The translations under genes were made by a program, and so were the position numbers. DNA of 64,000 bases from Bacteroidetes bacterium GWF2_33_16 (lineage in GTDB: Bacteria; Bacteroidota; Bacteroidia; Bacteroidales; UBA12077): assembly GCA_001768565.1 (NCBI GenBank), contig MEOE01000013.1, positions 1 to 64,000 of the forward strand, given 5' to 3'. The notes beneath the pieces were generated by a model. That model was given only the letters and a program-made list of their open reading frames with translations. It had not been told where the DNA came from and made no database searches. Below are positions 33,078 through 43,400 of the stretch, piece after piece. Positions within the stretch are counted from its first letter, which is position 1. Each line of letters opens with the position of its first letter.

Positions 33078-35534
33078 TTATAAAATTTTCTCTGCTATAA
33101 GATCTTTTACTTTTTGTGCAAGCGAATCAAAATCATAATCTTGGGGATATATCGGAGGCAAATAGCTTACATATATTTTAGTAAAGGGGCGTGGAAACTT
33201 TGAACCTCGAGGCAAAGCTTTATATGCACCTTTAATTGCAACAGGAACAACAGGTACATTAAGCTCTTTACTGAGAATGGCAAATGTTTTTTTGAACTCC
33301 CCAAGTTTCCCGTCGGCAGTTCTTGTACCTTCAGGGAAAATAACAATTTTCTTACCTTGCTTTAATACCTCAGCCATTTTCTGTATTGATTCTTTTAAAT
33401 CGGTATTTACATCCATAATAATGACATTATTGCGGTTAGCCATAAAATCAAGAAACTTGTTCTGAATATGCTTTCGCTTAGCATAAAAATAGGTTTCTTT
33501 TATCGTTCTCCATTTAAGAAAACCAGTAACACATAAACCATCGATATAACTCTGGTGATTTGGAGTAAATATAACTGCTCCTTCAGGAATATTCTCCAAC
33601 CCTTCACCCTTTAAGCGGAAATAAAAACGGAAGAAGTTTCTAAAAAACTTAATAATCAATGCTTGTGTTGGCCACGATTTGGGCAACTTAAGATTTATTT
33701 TTTCTTTAATTATAGCAGACCAATTGTGCATCTCAAAAGTGTGAAATACTTTATTTTCTTTAATATGCTCAACCATTTTCCCTATTGAAGGGAAAGATAA
33801 TAGCTTGTCTTCAGGAATTTTAACTCCAAATGTACGCTCAATAAAATCGATTAATGTAATCTTACTAAGTGAGTCGAGTGCTAAATCAAATTCAAGATGA
33901 TCATCAGGCGAAATAGTTAAATCTACCTGACTTTCGAGAAAGGTTTTAATAGCAATAAACTCTTCTGATAATGGATGCTCCGATTGAGACTTTTTCTTTG
34001 CAGGCTTTTCAAACATCTCTGACAACTTGAATCGTTGTACTTTTCCAAGTCTTGTGCGAGGAATCTCATCCTTGCTTAACGAATACTTCATAATTCGCTT
34101 ATATGAAGTAAGATGAGAATTAAATTCAGGCATTACTTCTTCTTTAAAAAGTTTTTCAGGATCCTTTATCTCTTTTTTAGAAAGAACTTCATAATCAGGA
34201 ATAATAACAGCATGAATTAAGTCATTCTGTAAAAAAACACCTGCTTCTTTAACATATTCTATTTTCTCGAGTTTTTCTTCCAATTCGGCAGGATTTACAT
34301 TTTTACCATTTGGTAAAACCATAATCTCCTTCTTACGACCCGTAATGAATAAGAAACCCTTTTTATTTACATATCCCAAATCACCAGTATACAACCAGCC
34401 ATCTTTTATCATTTCTGCAGTTTCTTCTGGTCTTTTATAATACCCTTTCATTACGTTTGGTCCTTTGGCAACTATTTCTCCATCACGTATTTCCATTTTC
34501 AAACCAGGTAATGGTTGACCTGGTGATCCGATAATTCCATTTCCTGGTCGGGTAAATGTAATCATGGGAGCAGCTTCTGTCATTCCGAAGCCTTCGAGAA
34601 CATCAAAACCCAAGGTTTGAAAAAAGCCACCAACTGTCTTAGGTAATGCAGCGCCACCTGAAACCATGTATTCAAGATTGCCACCAAACCCGGCATGTAC
34701 TTGCTTAAAAATCTTTCTTGCCAATTTCTGACTTTTCGATAATTTAACGATCTTAAAAAACAAGCGGCCAATAAATTTTGCATCAATTTTTGCTTTAATA
34801 CCCTTATATAGCAACTCATATAACCGAGGTACACCAATCATAATATTCACCTTATTGTTTTTAAGGGTTTCAAGAATATCAGATGATTGCATGGAAGGAG
34901 ACATAACTATTGTGCCACCTACATATAAAGGAGCAGCCATAGATCCAGCAAGAGGAAATATGTGATGTAAAGGAAGCAAAACCAATACCTGGCGATCAGG
35001 ATTATATATCTTAACATCCTCCGACACTCCTTTAATATTAGCAATTAGGTTTGTATACGAAAGCATTACACCCTTTGGGCTTCCGGTTGTACCCGATGTG
35101 TAAATAATAACAGCCGTATCATTTGCATTTTCAGGAACATTCCAAATAATTTCGTCCTTCGTTGGTTCAATATTTAAATCATCAAGATTTACTATTATAG
35201 GATTGTACTTTAATTTTGTCTGAATTTTATCAATTTTCTTATTCGTTTCGTTACTTATAAAAACTATCTCAGGCTGACAATCATTTATAATATATGAAAC
35301 ATCATCAACAGAGGCTAAAAAATCGATAGGTACAACTGTACATTTATTATACCAGGCAGCATAAAAAGCAAAAATCCATTCAGCTCTATTTTCAGAATGA
35401 ATAGCAACATTTGTATAATCCTTTCCTTTAAATAGTTGCGAATACTTATTAATCTCTGAGAAAAGCTCAGAGTAACTATATGTTTTCTCCTTTGTAATAA
35501 GAGCAGGCTTGCTATCTAATTTCTTGTTTATCAT
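33078..35534 (-). CDS. Acyl-AMP ligase / acyl carrier / PlsC acyltransferase fusion
   Basis: Three domains. Residues 1-515: AMP-dependent ligase with the P-loop YTSGTTGSPKG, the motif GFGMTEAAP, the YTGDLGY hinge region and a KNVNP segment. Residues about 530-600: carrier domain with phosphopantetheine site S555 in LALDSLSK. Residues about 625-818: PlsC-type acyltransferase with NHQSYID (H660) and FPEGTRTADG. The arrangement extends that of E. coli Aas, with an added carrier. It likely activates a fatty acid, holds it as a thioester, and transfers it to a lysophospholipid. Single-gene unit. Confidence 0.9.
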   Translation of the reverse strand: MINKKLDSKPALITKEKTYSYSELFSEINKYSQLFKGKDYTNVAIHSENRAEWIFAFYAAWYNKCTVVPIDFLASVDDVSYIINDCQPEIVFISNETNKKIDKIQTKLKYNPIIVNLDDLNIEPTKDEIIWNVPENANDTAVIIYTSGTTGSPKGVMLSYTNLIANIKGVSEDVKIYNPDRQVLVLLPLHHIFPLAGSMAAPLYVGGTIVMSPSMQSSDILETLKNNKVNIMIGVPRLYELLYKGIKAKIDAKFIGRLFFKIVKLSKSQKLARKIFKQVHAGFGGNLEYMVSGGAALPKTVGGFFQTLGFDVLEGFGMTEAAPMITFTRPGNGIIGSPGQPLPGLKMEIRDGEIVAKGPNVMKGYYKRPEETAEMIKDGWLYTGDLGYVNKKGFLFITGRKKEIMVLPNGKNVNPAELEEKLEKIEYVKEAGVFLQNDLIHAVIIPDYEVLSKKEIKDPEKLFKEEVMPEFNSHLTSYKRIMKYSLSKDEIPRTRLGKVQRFKLSEMFEKPAKKKSQSEHPLSEEFIAIKTFLESQVDLTISPDDHLEFDLALDSLSKITLIDFIERTFGVKIPEDKLLSFPSIGKMVEHIKENKVFHTFEMHNWSAIIKEKINLKLPKSWPTQALIIKFFRNFFRFYFRLKGEGLENIPEGAVIFTPNHQSYIDGLCVTGFLKWRTIKETYFYAKRKHIQNKFLDFMANRNNVIIMDVNTDLKESIQKMAEVLKQGKKIVIFPEGTRTADGKLGEFKKTFAILSKELNVPVVPVAIKGAYKALPRGSKFPRPFTKIYVSYLPPIYPQDYDFDSLAQKVKDLIAEKIL

Positions 35535-35690
35535 GCTACTGGTTATTAATAAAATAAAGTAAACTTTTAAATAGTTATCTATTTATTCAAAATAGTATTA
35601 TTACTTAAAAAACTAAAAGCAAAATTACTATTTTTTAAGGAAATATTGTTCGATAAATTTAATTGATGGATTGAAAAGCTTTTACTTACA

Positions 35691-35727
35691 AATAAAGAAA
35701 CTCAGTTTTGTAACTGAGTTTCTTTAT
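35691..35727 (-). terminator. Intrinsic terminator after the T9SS propeller gene
   Basis: ATAAAGAAACTCAGTT (35692-35707) and AACTGAGTTTCTTTAT (35712-35727) form a perfect 16-bp stem with a 4-nt loop, 4 bases after the stop codon of the minus-strand gene. Confidence 0.82.
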
Positions 35728-35731
35728 ATTA

Positions 35732-38704
35732 TTATTGAATTGCTATTCGTATGGTTTTATTTATTCCATCAGTTTTTATTTGCAGAATATATACTCCGGC
35801 TACAAGGTAATCAACATCAACTTTCTCATTAAGTACCTCGTTATATTCCTTAGTATAAACTATCTTCCCAGACAAATCGATAATATGAATTAAAACGTCT
35901 TTCTGAGCTATTTCAAAATCAATATTAATGAAATTGCTGGCAGGTAAAGGATAAACTTTAATCGAATTTTTTTCCAATTCAATTATTTCAGTTGATGTAC
36001 TTAATGTTACCTGAAATGTATTACTCGTTGTACCAGTATAAACTGGACTTGATGATTTTACTCTCACTTTATAACCATTCCCTGTTGGAGTATTTGCCGG
36101 TATTGTACCGTTAATAGTTCCTGAGTTATTTGATACTAAAGAACCAATCGCAGTTTCATTTGTAAAATCGCCATTAGCACTAGAGAGATAAGCAGTAAAT
36201 GTATTAGAAGTAATAGTTCCATAAACATAATAAGGAATGTTTATCGCAGCACCAGCGGTAGCTGTCACAGCATATGATCCAGAAATTGAACCTGAAACAA
36301 TATTTGCTGTAGTAAAATCATATAAATCTGATTCCCATAACCCTCTGCCAAAAGTTGCTGCTCTTATCCTACTATTTGTTGGTACTGAATTATCATAATA
36401 AATATCAAGTTCGGTAACCATAACACTTGGTAAGCCGCTATTAAATTGAGCCCAGTCCGCAGAACCATCTTTAAAGAAGACTCCCCTATCTGTTCCAACA
36501 TAAATATGGTTATTCGTATTTTCCATTTTATTCTGAACAACACAGAAAACAGGAATACTAGGTAATCCGTTTGATATGCTTGTCCAGGTTGTTCCTCCAT
36601 TGGTTGATTCATAAATCCTATTTGAATTATAACCGCCAAATGTAACCCATATAATATTTGGATTTAAGTTATGCACTGCCACATATGTAATACTTGATGA
36701 GGATACTGGCAATGTACCAGTAATATCTGTCCATGATATTCCACCAGTAGTAGTTTTCCATAATTTTGTTTTATCTGCGGCATAAATATAATTGCTATTG
36801 CTTTGAGCAACTACCAATGATCGTAGAAGTTGTGATGAATTAATATCTGAAATTTTAGTAAAAGAATTACCCCTATTTGTAGATTTCCAAACATCTGCAT
36901 ATCCAACAAAAAGTGTTTGGCTATTATTTGGATCTAATGTGTAAGGTGTAACCCACCAACCATCATTATAGTTATCGTCAATACTATCCGAAATAATGAC
37001 AGTATTATATGTAGACCAACCATCCATCGTCCTTTCGATCTCACCATCAACATAGGTTCCATACTGAATATTACCATTTGTTGGATCTACTAGACATTCC
37101 ATTCCATCTCCACCTTTAACATCATACCAGTTCCCATTATAAATTAGTTTTGTTCCATTGTCCTGTAAACCACAAATAACCATATTACTTAAAGATTGAG
37201 AAACTCCTATGCGATATAATTGACTAATAACCATTCCATTTGTTTTATCAACCCAGGAAGATCCTGTATTGGTTGATTTATAAATACCTCCATCATTCCC
37301 TTCGAAAAGAGTACTATTATTATAAAATTTTAAAACATGCTTATCGGCATGCACTTCAGGTGCGCCACTGAGGTTATATGTATAATAACTTGTCCACATG
37401 TTATTAATTAACCAACTATATCCCCCATTTATTGATTTCCATGTGTTAATGCCACCTAAGAAAATTATATTGGTATCATTTGGAGCAACGGCCAATGCAA
37501 GGTCGTATGACCCTTGACCTGTATTACTACCAGAACCATCGCTATAGTAACCAAGTAAACTATGATTCAAAACAGTTCCATTAAAGGTCTGTACAAATGT
37601 ACCTCCCGAATCTCTGGATTTAAAAACACCAGATAACCCGCCACTGGTGTTAGCAACAACTACATATAAATGGGTTGGGTCGGCAGGAGTTACTGCAATA
37701 TCTGTTCGATAAGAACCTGAGCCAAAAGCATATACTGTAGACCAGGTATCGCCAGAATTGGTTGATTTTAAAATTGAAGCACCGTTATACTTTTGGGTTG
37801 AAGCATAAATAACTGTTGGATCGCCAGGTTTAAATTCCATATCAATAACATAATTTGTTGTATGAACTTTTGTCCAGCTAGAACCACCATTGGTTGTTTT
37901 ATAAATACCATCAGATGCACCTGCTATTAATATTTGTGGATTCGATGGATGAATTAATAATCTTCCAATTAGTTTTTCATCGCTATTTGTCCAGGACAAA
38001 CCAGTAGAACTCCAGTTAGCGCCACCATCGGTTGATTTTAAAACTCCGATACTTGGGTTGTCGTCTGAATTTCCTCCACTAAGAGTCCATACAGAACCAC
38101 CATCACGATCTCCTGTTGCAATATAAATAGTGTTAGAGGTTGCAAAATCATAAGGAATAGCAATATCACTAACACCTAACACGGTATTCTGATCGGTTAA
38201 AACAGTCCATGAACTTCCGTCATTTGTAGTACGCCATAGTCCACCAGAAGGAGTTCCAACCCAATATGTACTTGCATTTGAAGGATGAAATTCAATACAA
38301 TTTACACGTCCGATACCTGCATAACCACCATTAGATGAATTAGGACCCATTTGTGTCCAATTTCCATTTGTACTTTTGGCATTAGGATTTGTTTTTATAT
38401 AGCTTTCCCACTCAGATACAGTATTTGTTTTAGGAAATTCGCCTGTAATTGGATTTACACGCATATCCATGTTCCACTCCCAGCGTCTGTATTGCTTCCA
38501 TCCAGAAGCTTTTATCTTTACTCCATTTTCCAAATAATATCCATTATTTACATTTTTATCCTTATAATAATCGTTGAATGCATTTTGTATTTCGAAAAAT
38601 GTAATGTCTTCGGGGTTTTTACTTTCCAGATTTTTTAACCATTCTTGAGAAAACCCAGAAAAAGTAATGATTATACCTATAAGCAGAAATCCAATTTTCT
38701 TCAT
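35732..38704 (-). CDS. Secreted BNR/VPS10-like propeller protein with T9SS sorting domain
   Basis: Signal peptide 1-19 (FSGFSQ). Residues about 110-800 hold many sialidase/BNR repeats of the form SxDGGxxW (TNDGSSWTVL, STDGGANWSS, TNGGSSWTKV, STNSGDTWST, STNGGTTWTSI), with the block RVNCIEFHPSNASTYWVGTPSGGLWRTTND near residue 135. A short Ig-like region follows, then a T9SS type A sorting domain (about 915-990; IKVYPLPASNFINIDF, GVYILQIKTDG). It is exported through T9SS and displayed on the surface or released. No catalytic Asp-box enzyme centre is evident, so adhesion or glycan/peptide binding is likely. Confidence 0.9.
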   Translation of the reverse strand: MKKIGFLLIGIIITFSGFSQEWLKNLESKNPEDITFFEIQNAFNDYYKDKNVNNGYYLENGVKIKASGWKQYRRWEWNMDMRVNPITGEFPKTNTVSEWESYIKTNPNAKSTNGNWTQMGPNSSNGGYAGIGRVNCIEFHPSNASTYWVGTPSGGLWRTTNDGSSWTVLTDQNTVLGVSDIAIPYDFATSNTIYIATGDRDGGSVWTLSGGNSDDNPSIGVLKSTDGGANWSSTGLSWTNSDEKLIGRLLIHPSNPQILIAGASDGIYKTTNGGSSWTKVHTTNYVIDMEFKPGDPTVIYASTQKYNGASILKSTNSGDTWSTVYAFGSGSYRTDIAVTPADPTHLYVVVANTSGGLSGVFKSRDSGGTFVQTFNGTVLNHSLLGYYSDGSGSNTGQGSYDLALAVAPNDTNIIFLGGINTWKSINGGYSWLINNMWTSYYTYNLSGAPEVHADKHVLKFYNNSTLFEGNDGGIYKSTNTGSSWVDKTNGMVISQLYRIGVSQSLSNMVICGLQDNGTKLIYNGNWYDVKGGDGMECLVDPTNGNIQYGTYVDGEIERTMDGWSTYNTVIISDSIDDNYNDGWWVTPYTLDPNNSQTLFVGYADVWKSTNRGNSFTKISDINSSQLLRSLVVAQSNSNYIYAADKTKLWKTTTGGISWTDITGTLPVSSSSITYVAVHNLNPNIIWVTFGGYNSNRIYESTNGGTTWTSISNGLPSIPVFCVVQNKMENTNNHIYVGTDRGVFFKDGSADWAQFNSGLPSVMVTELDIYYDNSVPTNSRIRAATFGRGLWESDLYDFTTANIVSGSISGSYAVTATAGAAINIPYYVYGTITSNTFTAYLSSANGDFTNETAIGSLVSNNSGTINGTIPANTPTGNGYKVRVKSSSPVYTGTTSNTFQVTLSTSTEIIELEKNSIKVYPLPASNFINIDFEIAQKDVLIHIIDLSGKIVYTKEYNEVLNEKVDVDYLVAGVYILQIKTDGINKTIRIAIQ

Positions 38705-38723
38705 AATTTTAAATATTTATGGT

Positions 38724-39188
38724 TTATTTTATCTCAAATTCTTTAACAATCTCAACTGATTTTCCATTTTTCTCCAACATAATAGTAAATCTGTACTTAC
38801 CACTTGAAGCAATCGTTTCAACAGTTTCCCTTACACCATGTTCGGTTCTTTTTCCGCACCAGGATTCTTTCTTGTTCCAGACAATCATATATGCTGATCC
38901 TGGCTTAACAACCCCAATTTCTTCAGGGGCATTACAGGGTGCATCGCATGGGCAAATTAATATTTTTAAATTCTGCCAGTTGCTATCTTCAAATTTCTGC
39001 ATTGATAATTTTCTCGGGTTAAGAATACTAAATTCTTCTTCAGAAATATTCTTAATATTAAAAGCTATTTCGACATCAGAAATTGCAATTTCAATCTCGG
39101 CTTGCTTATTTTCGATTGATTTACTTGTTTTTTGAGTTGATTTGCATCCGCCAATAATAATTAGGAGGGCTAGTATATATTCTTTCAT
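38724..39188 (-). CDS. Small lipoprotein of unknown function
   Basis: The frame opens at 39248, but the ATG at 39188 gives MKEYILALLIIIGGCKST, a textbook lipoprotein signal with lipobox IGGC; this start is preferred (154 residues). The mature region has a beta-rich core with a CPCDAPC motif, GSAYMIVWNKKESWCGKR and a C-terminal RFTIMLEKNGKSVEIVKEFEI. The cysteines may form disulfides. It is likely co-transcribed with the T9SS gene 19 bases downstream. No family recognised. Confidence 0.65.
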   Translation of the reverse strand: MKEYILALLIIIGGCKSTQKTSKSIENKQAEIEIAISDVEIAFNIKNISEEEFSILNPRKLSMQKFEDSNWQNLKILICPCDAPCNAPEEIGVVKPGSAYMIVWNKKESWCGKRTEHGVRETVETIASSGKYRFTIMLEKNGKSVEIVKEFEIK

Positions 39189-39545
39189 TTTGTGGAATTG
39201 AGATTTCAACAAATATATAAAACAAATTATATCTACCCTATAAAACAAATTATATTACGGTTGGTTGTAACAATTTTATAAAAGGAGCGTCATAGACAAT
39301 AAGTGCTGCCCATTGACCTGAATATTTCCAACAGTCATTTTCTATTACTCTATTCATTTGCAGGTTTTTGTGGCAGCATCTTTTTATTTCTGCAAAAAAA
39401 ATCTGGTCGTTTTATATTCCTAAAAAAAGTTAATGAATATTAAAATTGAAAAATATCCAAAATATTTGTAATATTTTCGTTTATAATTCAACTAATAATA
39501 AAATTACTGGTCTAACAAAATATTGAATTTTAAACACTTTAAAAA
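39189..39545. other. Gene-free divergent region with tandem 17-bp repeat
   Basis: No gene is supported in these 357 bases. Near its left end the 17-mer TATAAAACAAATTATAT occurs twice (39216-39232 and 39239-39255) separated by CTACCC. On the minus strand TATATTTG (39217 down to 39210) is a perfect TAnnTTTG -7 box for the lipoprotein gene, though no convincing -33 box accompanies it. The right part is AT-rich and presumably contains the promoter for the ABC ATPase gene; TATTTTCG near 39471 is a weak candidate. Confidence 0.5.
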
Positions 39546-40433
39546 ATGGAATTAAAAATTACCGACTTATCGAAAACCTATCCCAATGGAGTACAAGCGC
39601 TTAAAAATGTAAACCTTACTATACCCAAAGGTATGTTTGGACTATTAGGTCCGAATGGTGCAGGAAAATCAACTCTTATGCGAACTATTGCTACCTTACA
39701 GGAAGCTGATAATGGCGAAATTCAGTTAGATGGATTAAATGTTCTGAAAGAAAAAGCTGAAGTAAGAAAACAACTGGGTTATTTGCCTCAGGAATTTGGT
39801 GTTTATCCAAAAATTTCTGCAGAAGCTATGCTCGATCATTTTGCCGAATTAAAAGGTATTACAAATAAAAATGAGCGACGAGAATTAGTAAAATCATTGC
39901 TTGAACAAACTAATTTATATCATGTTCGCAAAAAAAACCTGAGTGGTTATTCGGGTGGTATGAAACAGCGATTTGGTATTGCGCAAGCTTTATTGGGCAA
40001 TCCTAAACTGATAATTGTGGATGAGCCAACAGCAGGACTTGATCCTGCTGAAAGAAACCGTTTTCATAATCTATTAAGTGAAATTGGCGAAAACATTATT
40101 GTTATCCTTTCTACACATATTGTTGACGATGTAAGCGATTTGTGTAAAAGTATGGCCATTATTAATGAAGGAGAAGTTCTTTTATATGGACAACCCCTGG
40201 AGCTTATTAAAAATATTGAAGGGAAAATCTGGGAGAAAGTAATTGATAAGGATGAACTAAAATCATGTCAGGATAATTACAACATTATTTCTACAAGGCT
40301 TTATTTGGGGAAAATCATTGTTCATGCATACAGCGAATCAAATCCAGATTCGTTTGAGATGGTTAAGCCTAACCTCGAAGATGTATATTTCTCTGCAATA
40401 AAAAACGCCAAAACAGTTGTAAAATCTAATTAA
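39546..40433 (+). CDS. ABC transporter ATP-binding protein (ABC-2 type)
   Basis: 295 residues. Walker A GPNGAGKST (35-43), Q-loop YLPQEFGVYP, signature LSGYSGGMKQR, Walker B LIIVDEPTAGLDP and H-loop STHIVDD are all present. The C-terminal 70 residues form the extension typical of NatA/CcmA-type export ATPases. It lies 11 bases before the permease-peptidase fusion gene, with which it must form the transporter. It is the only ABC ATPase gene in the window, but its class suits ABC-2 permeases, not the FtsX-like ones. Confidence 0.93.
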   Translation: MELKITDLSKTYPNGVQALKNVNLTIPKGMFGLLGPNGAGKSTLMRTIATLQEADNGEIQLDGLNVLKEKAEVRKQLGYLPQEFGVYPKISAEAMLDHFAELKGITNKNERRELVKSLLEQTNLYHVRKKNLSGYSGGMKQRFGIAQALLGNPKLIIVDEPTAGLDPAERNRFHNLLSEIGENIIVILSTHIVDDVSDLCKSMAIINEGEVLLYGQPLELIKNIEGKIWEKVIDKDELKSCQDNYNIISTRLYLGKIIVHAYSESNPDSFEMVKPNLEDVYFSAIKNAKTVVKSN

Positions 40434-40444
40434 ATCCTAATCTC

Positions 40445-43400
40445 ATGTTTTTTAGAATATTATCATTCGAATTAAAATATAAATTCAGTCGTCCGGCAGT
40501 TTACATTTACTGGGGAATATTGTTTGGTTTAACCTTTCTTATTGTAAATGCATTTAGTGGTATGGTCGATGGAGTATCTGTTTCAATTGGTGGTATGGGT
40601 GGAAAATTACTAACAAACTCACCATATATCATATTTACACTTACAACAGGATTAAGCTTTATGGCTTTAATTTTGTTACCTGCATTAATAGGAAGCTCTA
40701 TTTACAGGGATTATGAAACCAATAGTCATGCCCTGCTTTTTTCATACCCAATAAGCAAATTTGGATATTTGGGAGGAAGATTTTTAGGTGGTTTTATTGC
40801 AGCAATTTTTGTTTTCACAAGCATTGGAATAGGAATGTGGATATCTTCTTTTATGCCCTATCTAAACCGCGATTTCTTTGGTGAAAATTTATTTATGGCT
40901 TATTTTAATCCCTATTTATTCAATGTTATTCCGAACATTTTTATTGTTGGTATAATCATTTTTACTATTGCTGCCATCTCCCGGAATTTATTGGCAACCT
41001 ATTTGGGATGCATTGCATTACTTGTTTTATATGGTGTTGCTGGAACATTAATTCAGGACATTCAAAACATAACACTATCATCATTGCTTGATCCTTTTGG
41101 CGGCACAGCATTCGATACACTAACAAAATACTGGACAGTTTCAGAAAAGAATGAACAACTCATTCCCTTTACATGGTTATTTTTACTTAATAGACTTATT
41201 TGGGTCGGCTTTGCTGCAATGTTATTTGCTTTCTTAATGAAGCAATTTAAATTCTCGCAGAATGTATTCCAACTAAAACTAAGAAAAGATTCAAGGTTGA
41301 TTTTTGCGAATATAAATCCAATTTTAAAAGTTCTTAAACTTAATTTACCCAAGGTAAAACAAGACTTCTCTGTTAAAACAAAGATTAGTCAATTAATCAG
41401 GCTTATTAAATTTGAAACTGTTAATCTTGTAATGAATCCCTATTTCCTAGGTATCCTTGCAACCGGAATCCTTTTTGTGATGATTAACACAGCACAATTG
41501 GGCAAGATTTACGGAACAACTACCTTCCCCGTAACATATCAGGTTATTGAGATTTTAGGTACCACATTTTCTCTCTTTGTGCTAATCATTATTACCTTTT
41601 TGTCAGGTGAAATAGTATGGAATGAAAGAACCTACAAAGTAAATGAAATGATCGATTCAATGCCTGTTCCAACCTGGACTATCTATACATCAAAGTTAAC
41701 AGCATTAATAGCTGTACAGGCAATTCTAATGGCTGTAATCATGCTTATTGGCATAATTGCGCAAGGTGTAATGGGATATTACAATTTCGAAATTGGATTA
41801 TATATCAAAGGTTTGTTCGGGATTAAGTTAATGGATTATATTCTACTTTGCTTTCTTGCTTTTGTAATTCATGTGTTGGTAAACAACAAATATCTTGGAC
41901 ATTTTATAATAATCCTTTATTACCTGTTTAGTTCATTTATGGGTAGTGTTGGTCTTGAACATAATCTGTATAATTTTGGTTCAGATCCTGGTATAATGTA
42001 TTCCGACATGAATGGATATGGACATTACGTAATGCCTTTTATTATATATAAAGCCTACTGGTTTGCTTTTGCAATAATTCTTGCAATCGTTTCAAATCTT
42101 TTATGGGTTAGAGGAAATGAAAACAGTTTCTCAAAGCGATTATTTTTATTTAAACAACGTTTAACTTTTTCTACAAAACTCGGATTATTTGTTTTCTTGA
42201 TTCTTTTTGTGGGATTGGGTTCCTATATTTTTTATAATACTAATATTTTAAATGATTACAAAACATCTAAGGAACAACTAATGGAATCGGTAAATTTTGA
42301 AAAGCAATATAAAAAATATGCAAAAAAGATTCAACCGAGGATTGTAGAGATGAACATGAATGTGGATATTTATCCTGAAAGACGTGATGCATCGTTTAAA
42401 GGGTTCTACATTATTAAAAATAAATCAAATCAACCTATCGATTCGGTTTTTATAAATTACAATCAATACAATAAATTTAATGAGTTAGATTTTGAAAAAG
42501 ATTTCGAAATCGTTTTTGATGATAAAGAACTGGGATTTCGTATTTGTCGGTTTAAAACCCCTTTGCTACCAGGTGATTCAACAAAATTTAATATTGATAT
42601 GGAGATTATTACTAAAGGATTTGCAAATAGTGGATCGAATCCAAGATTACTATATAATGGAACCTTTTTAACATCAACTATGTTGCCGTCATTTGGTTAT
42701 AATGAAGGTGTTGAACTAACCGACGAAAAGAAAAGAAAGAAATACGATTTACCAGAAAAACAACTAATTGCAAAAATTACAGACTCAACAGCTCTGCAAA
42801 ACACTTACATATCAAACGATGGCGACTGGATTCGTTTCGAAACCGTAGTAAGCACTACTCCGGATCAAACAGCAATTGCTTCCGGATACCTTGAGAAAGA
42901 ATGGGAAGAAAACGGAAGAAAATATTTTCATTACAAAATGGATTGTAAAATCTTGAATTATGCATCATGGTTATCTGCCCGATACGAGAAAATTGAAGAT
43001 AACTGGAATGGCATTGATTTGGCAATCTATTATCAGAAAGGACATGAATATAACCTTAATGATATGATGAAAGCAATGAAATTGGCACTCGAGTATTGTT
43101 CGGAGAGTTTCAGTCCTTATCAATACCAACAATTACGTGTCTTTGAGTTTCCGCGATTTTCAAGCTTTGCACAGGCATTCCCAAACATGATTCCATTTTC
43201 TGAAAGCATTGGTTTTATTGCTAATGTAAAAGACGACAACATCAATTATCCTTTCTGGGTTACAGCACACGAAACAGCACATCAATGGTGGGCACACCAG
43301 GTTATTGGTGCAAATGTTGAAGGTGCAACAGTTACTTCTGAGATTCTGGCCCAATATTCATCAATGCAGGTAATTGAAAAAGAATATGGAGTTGAGAAAA

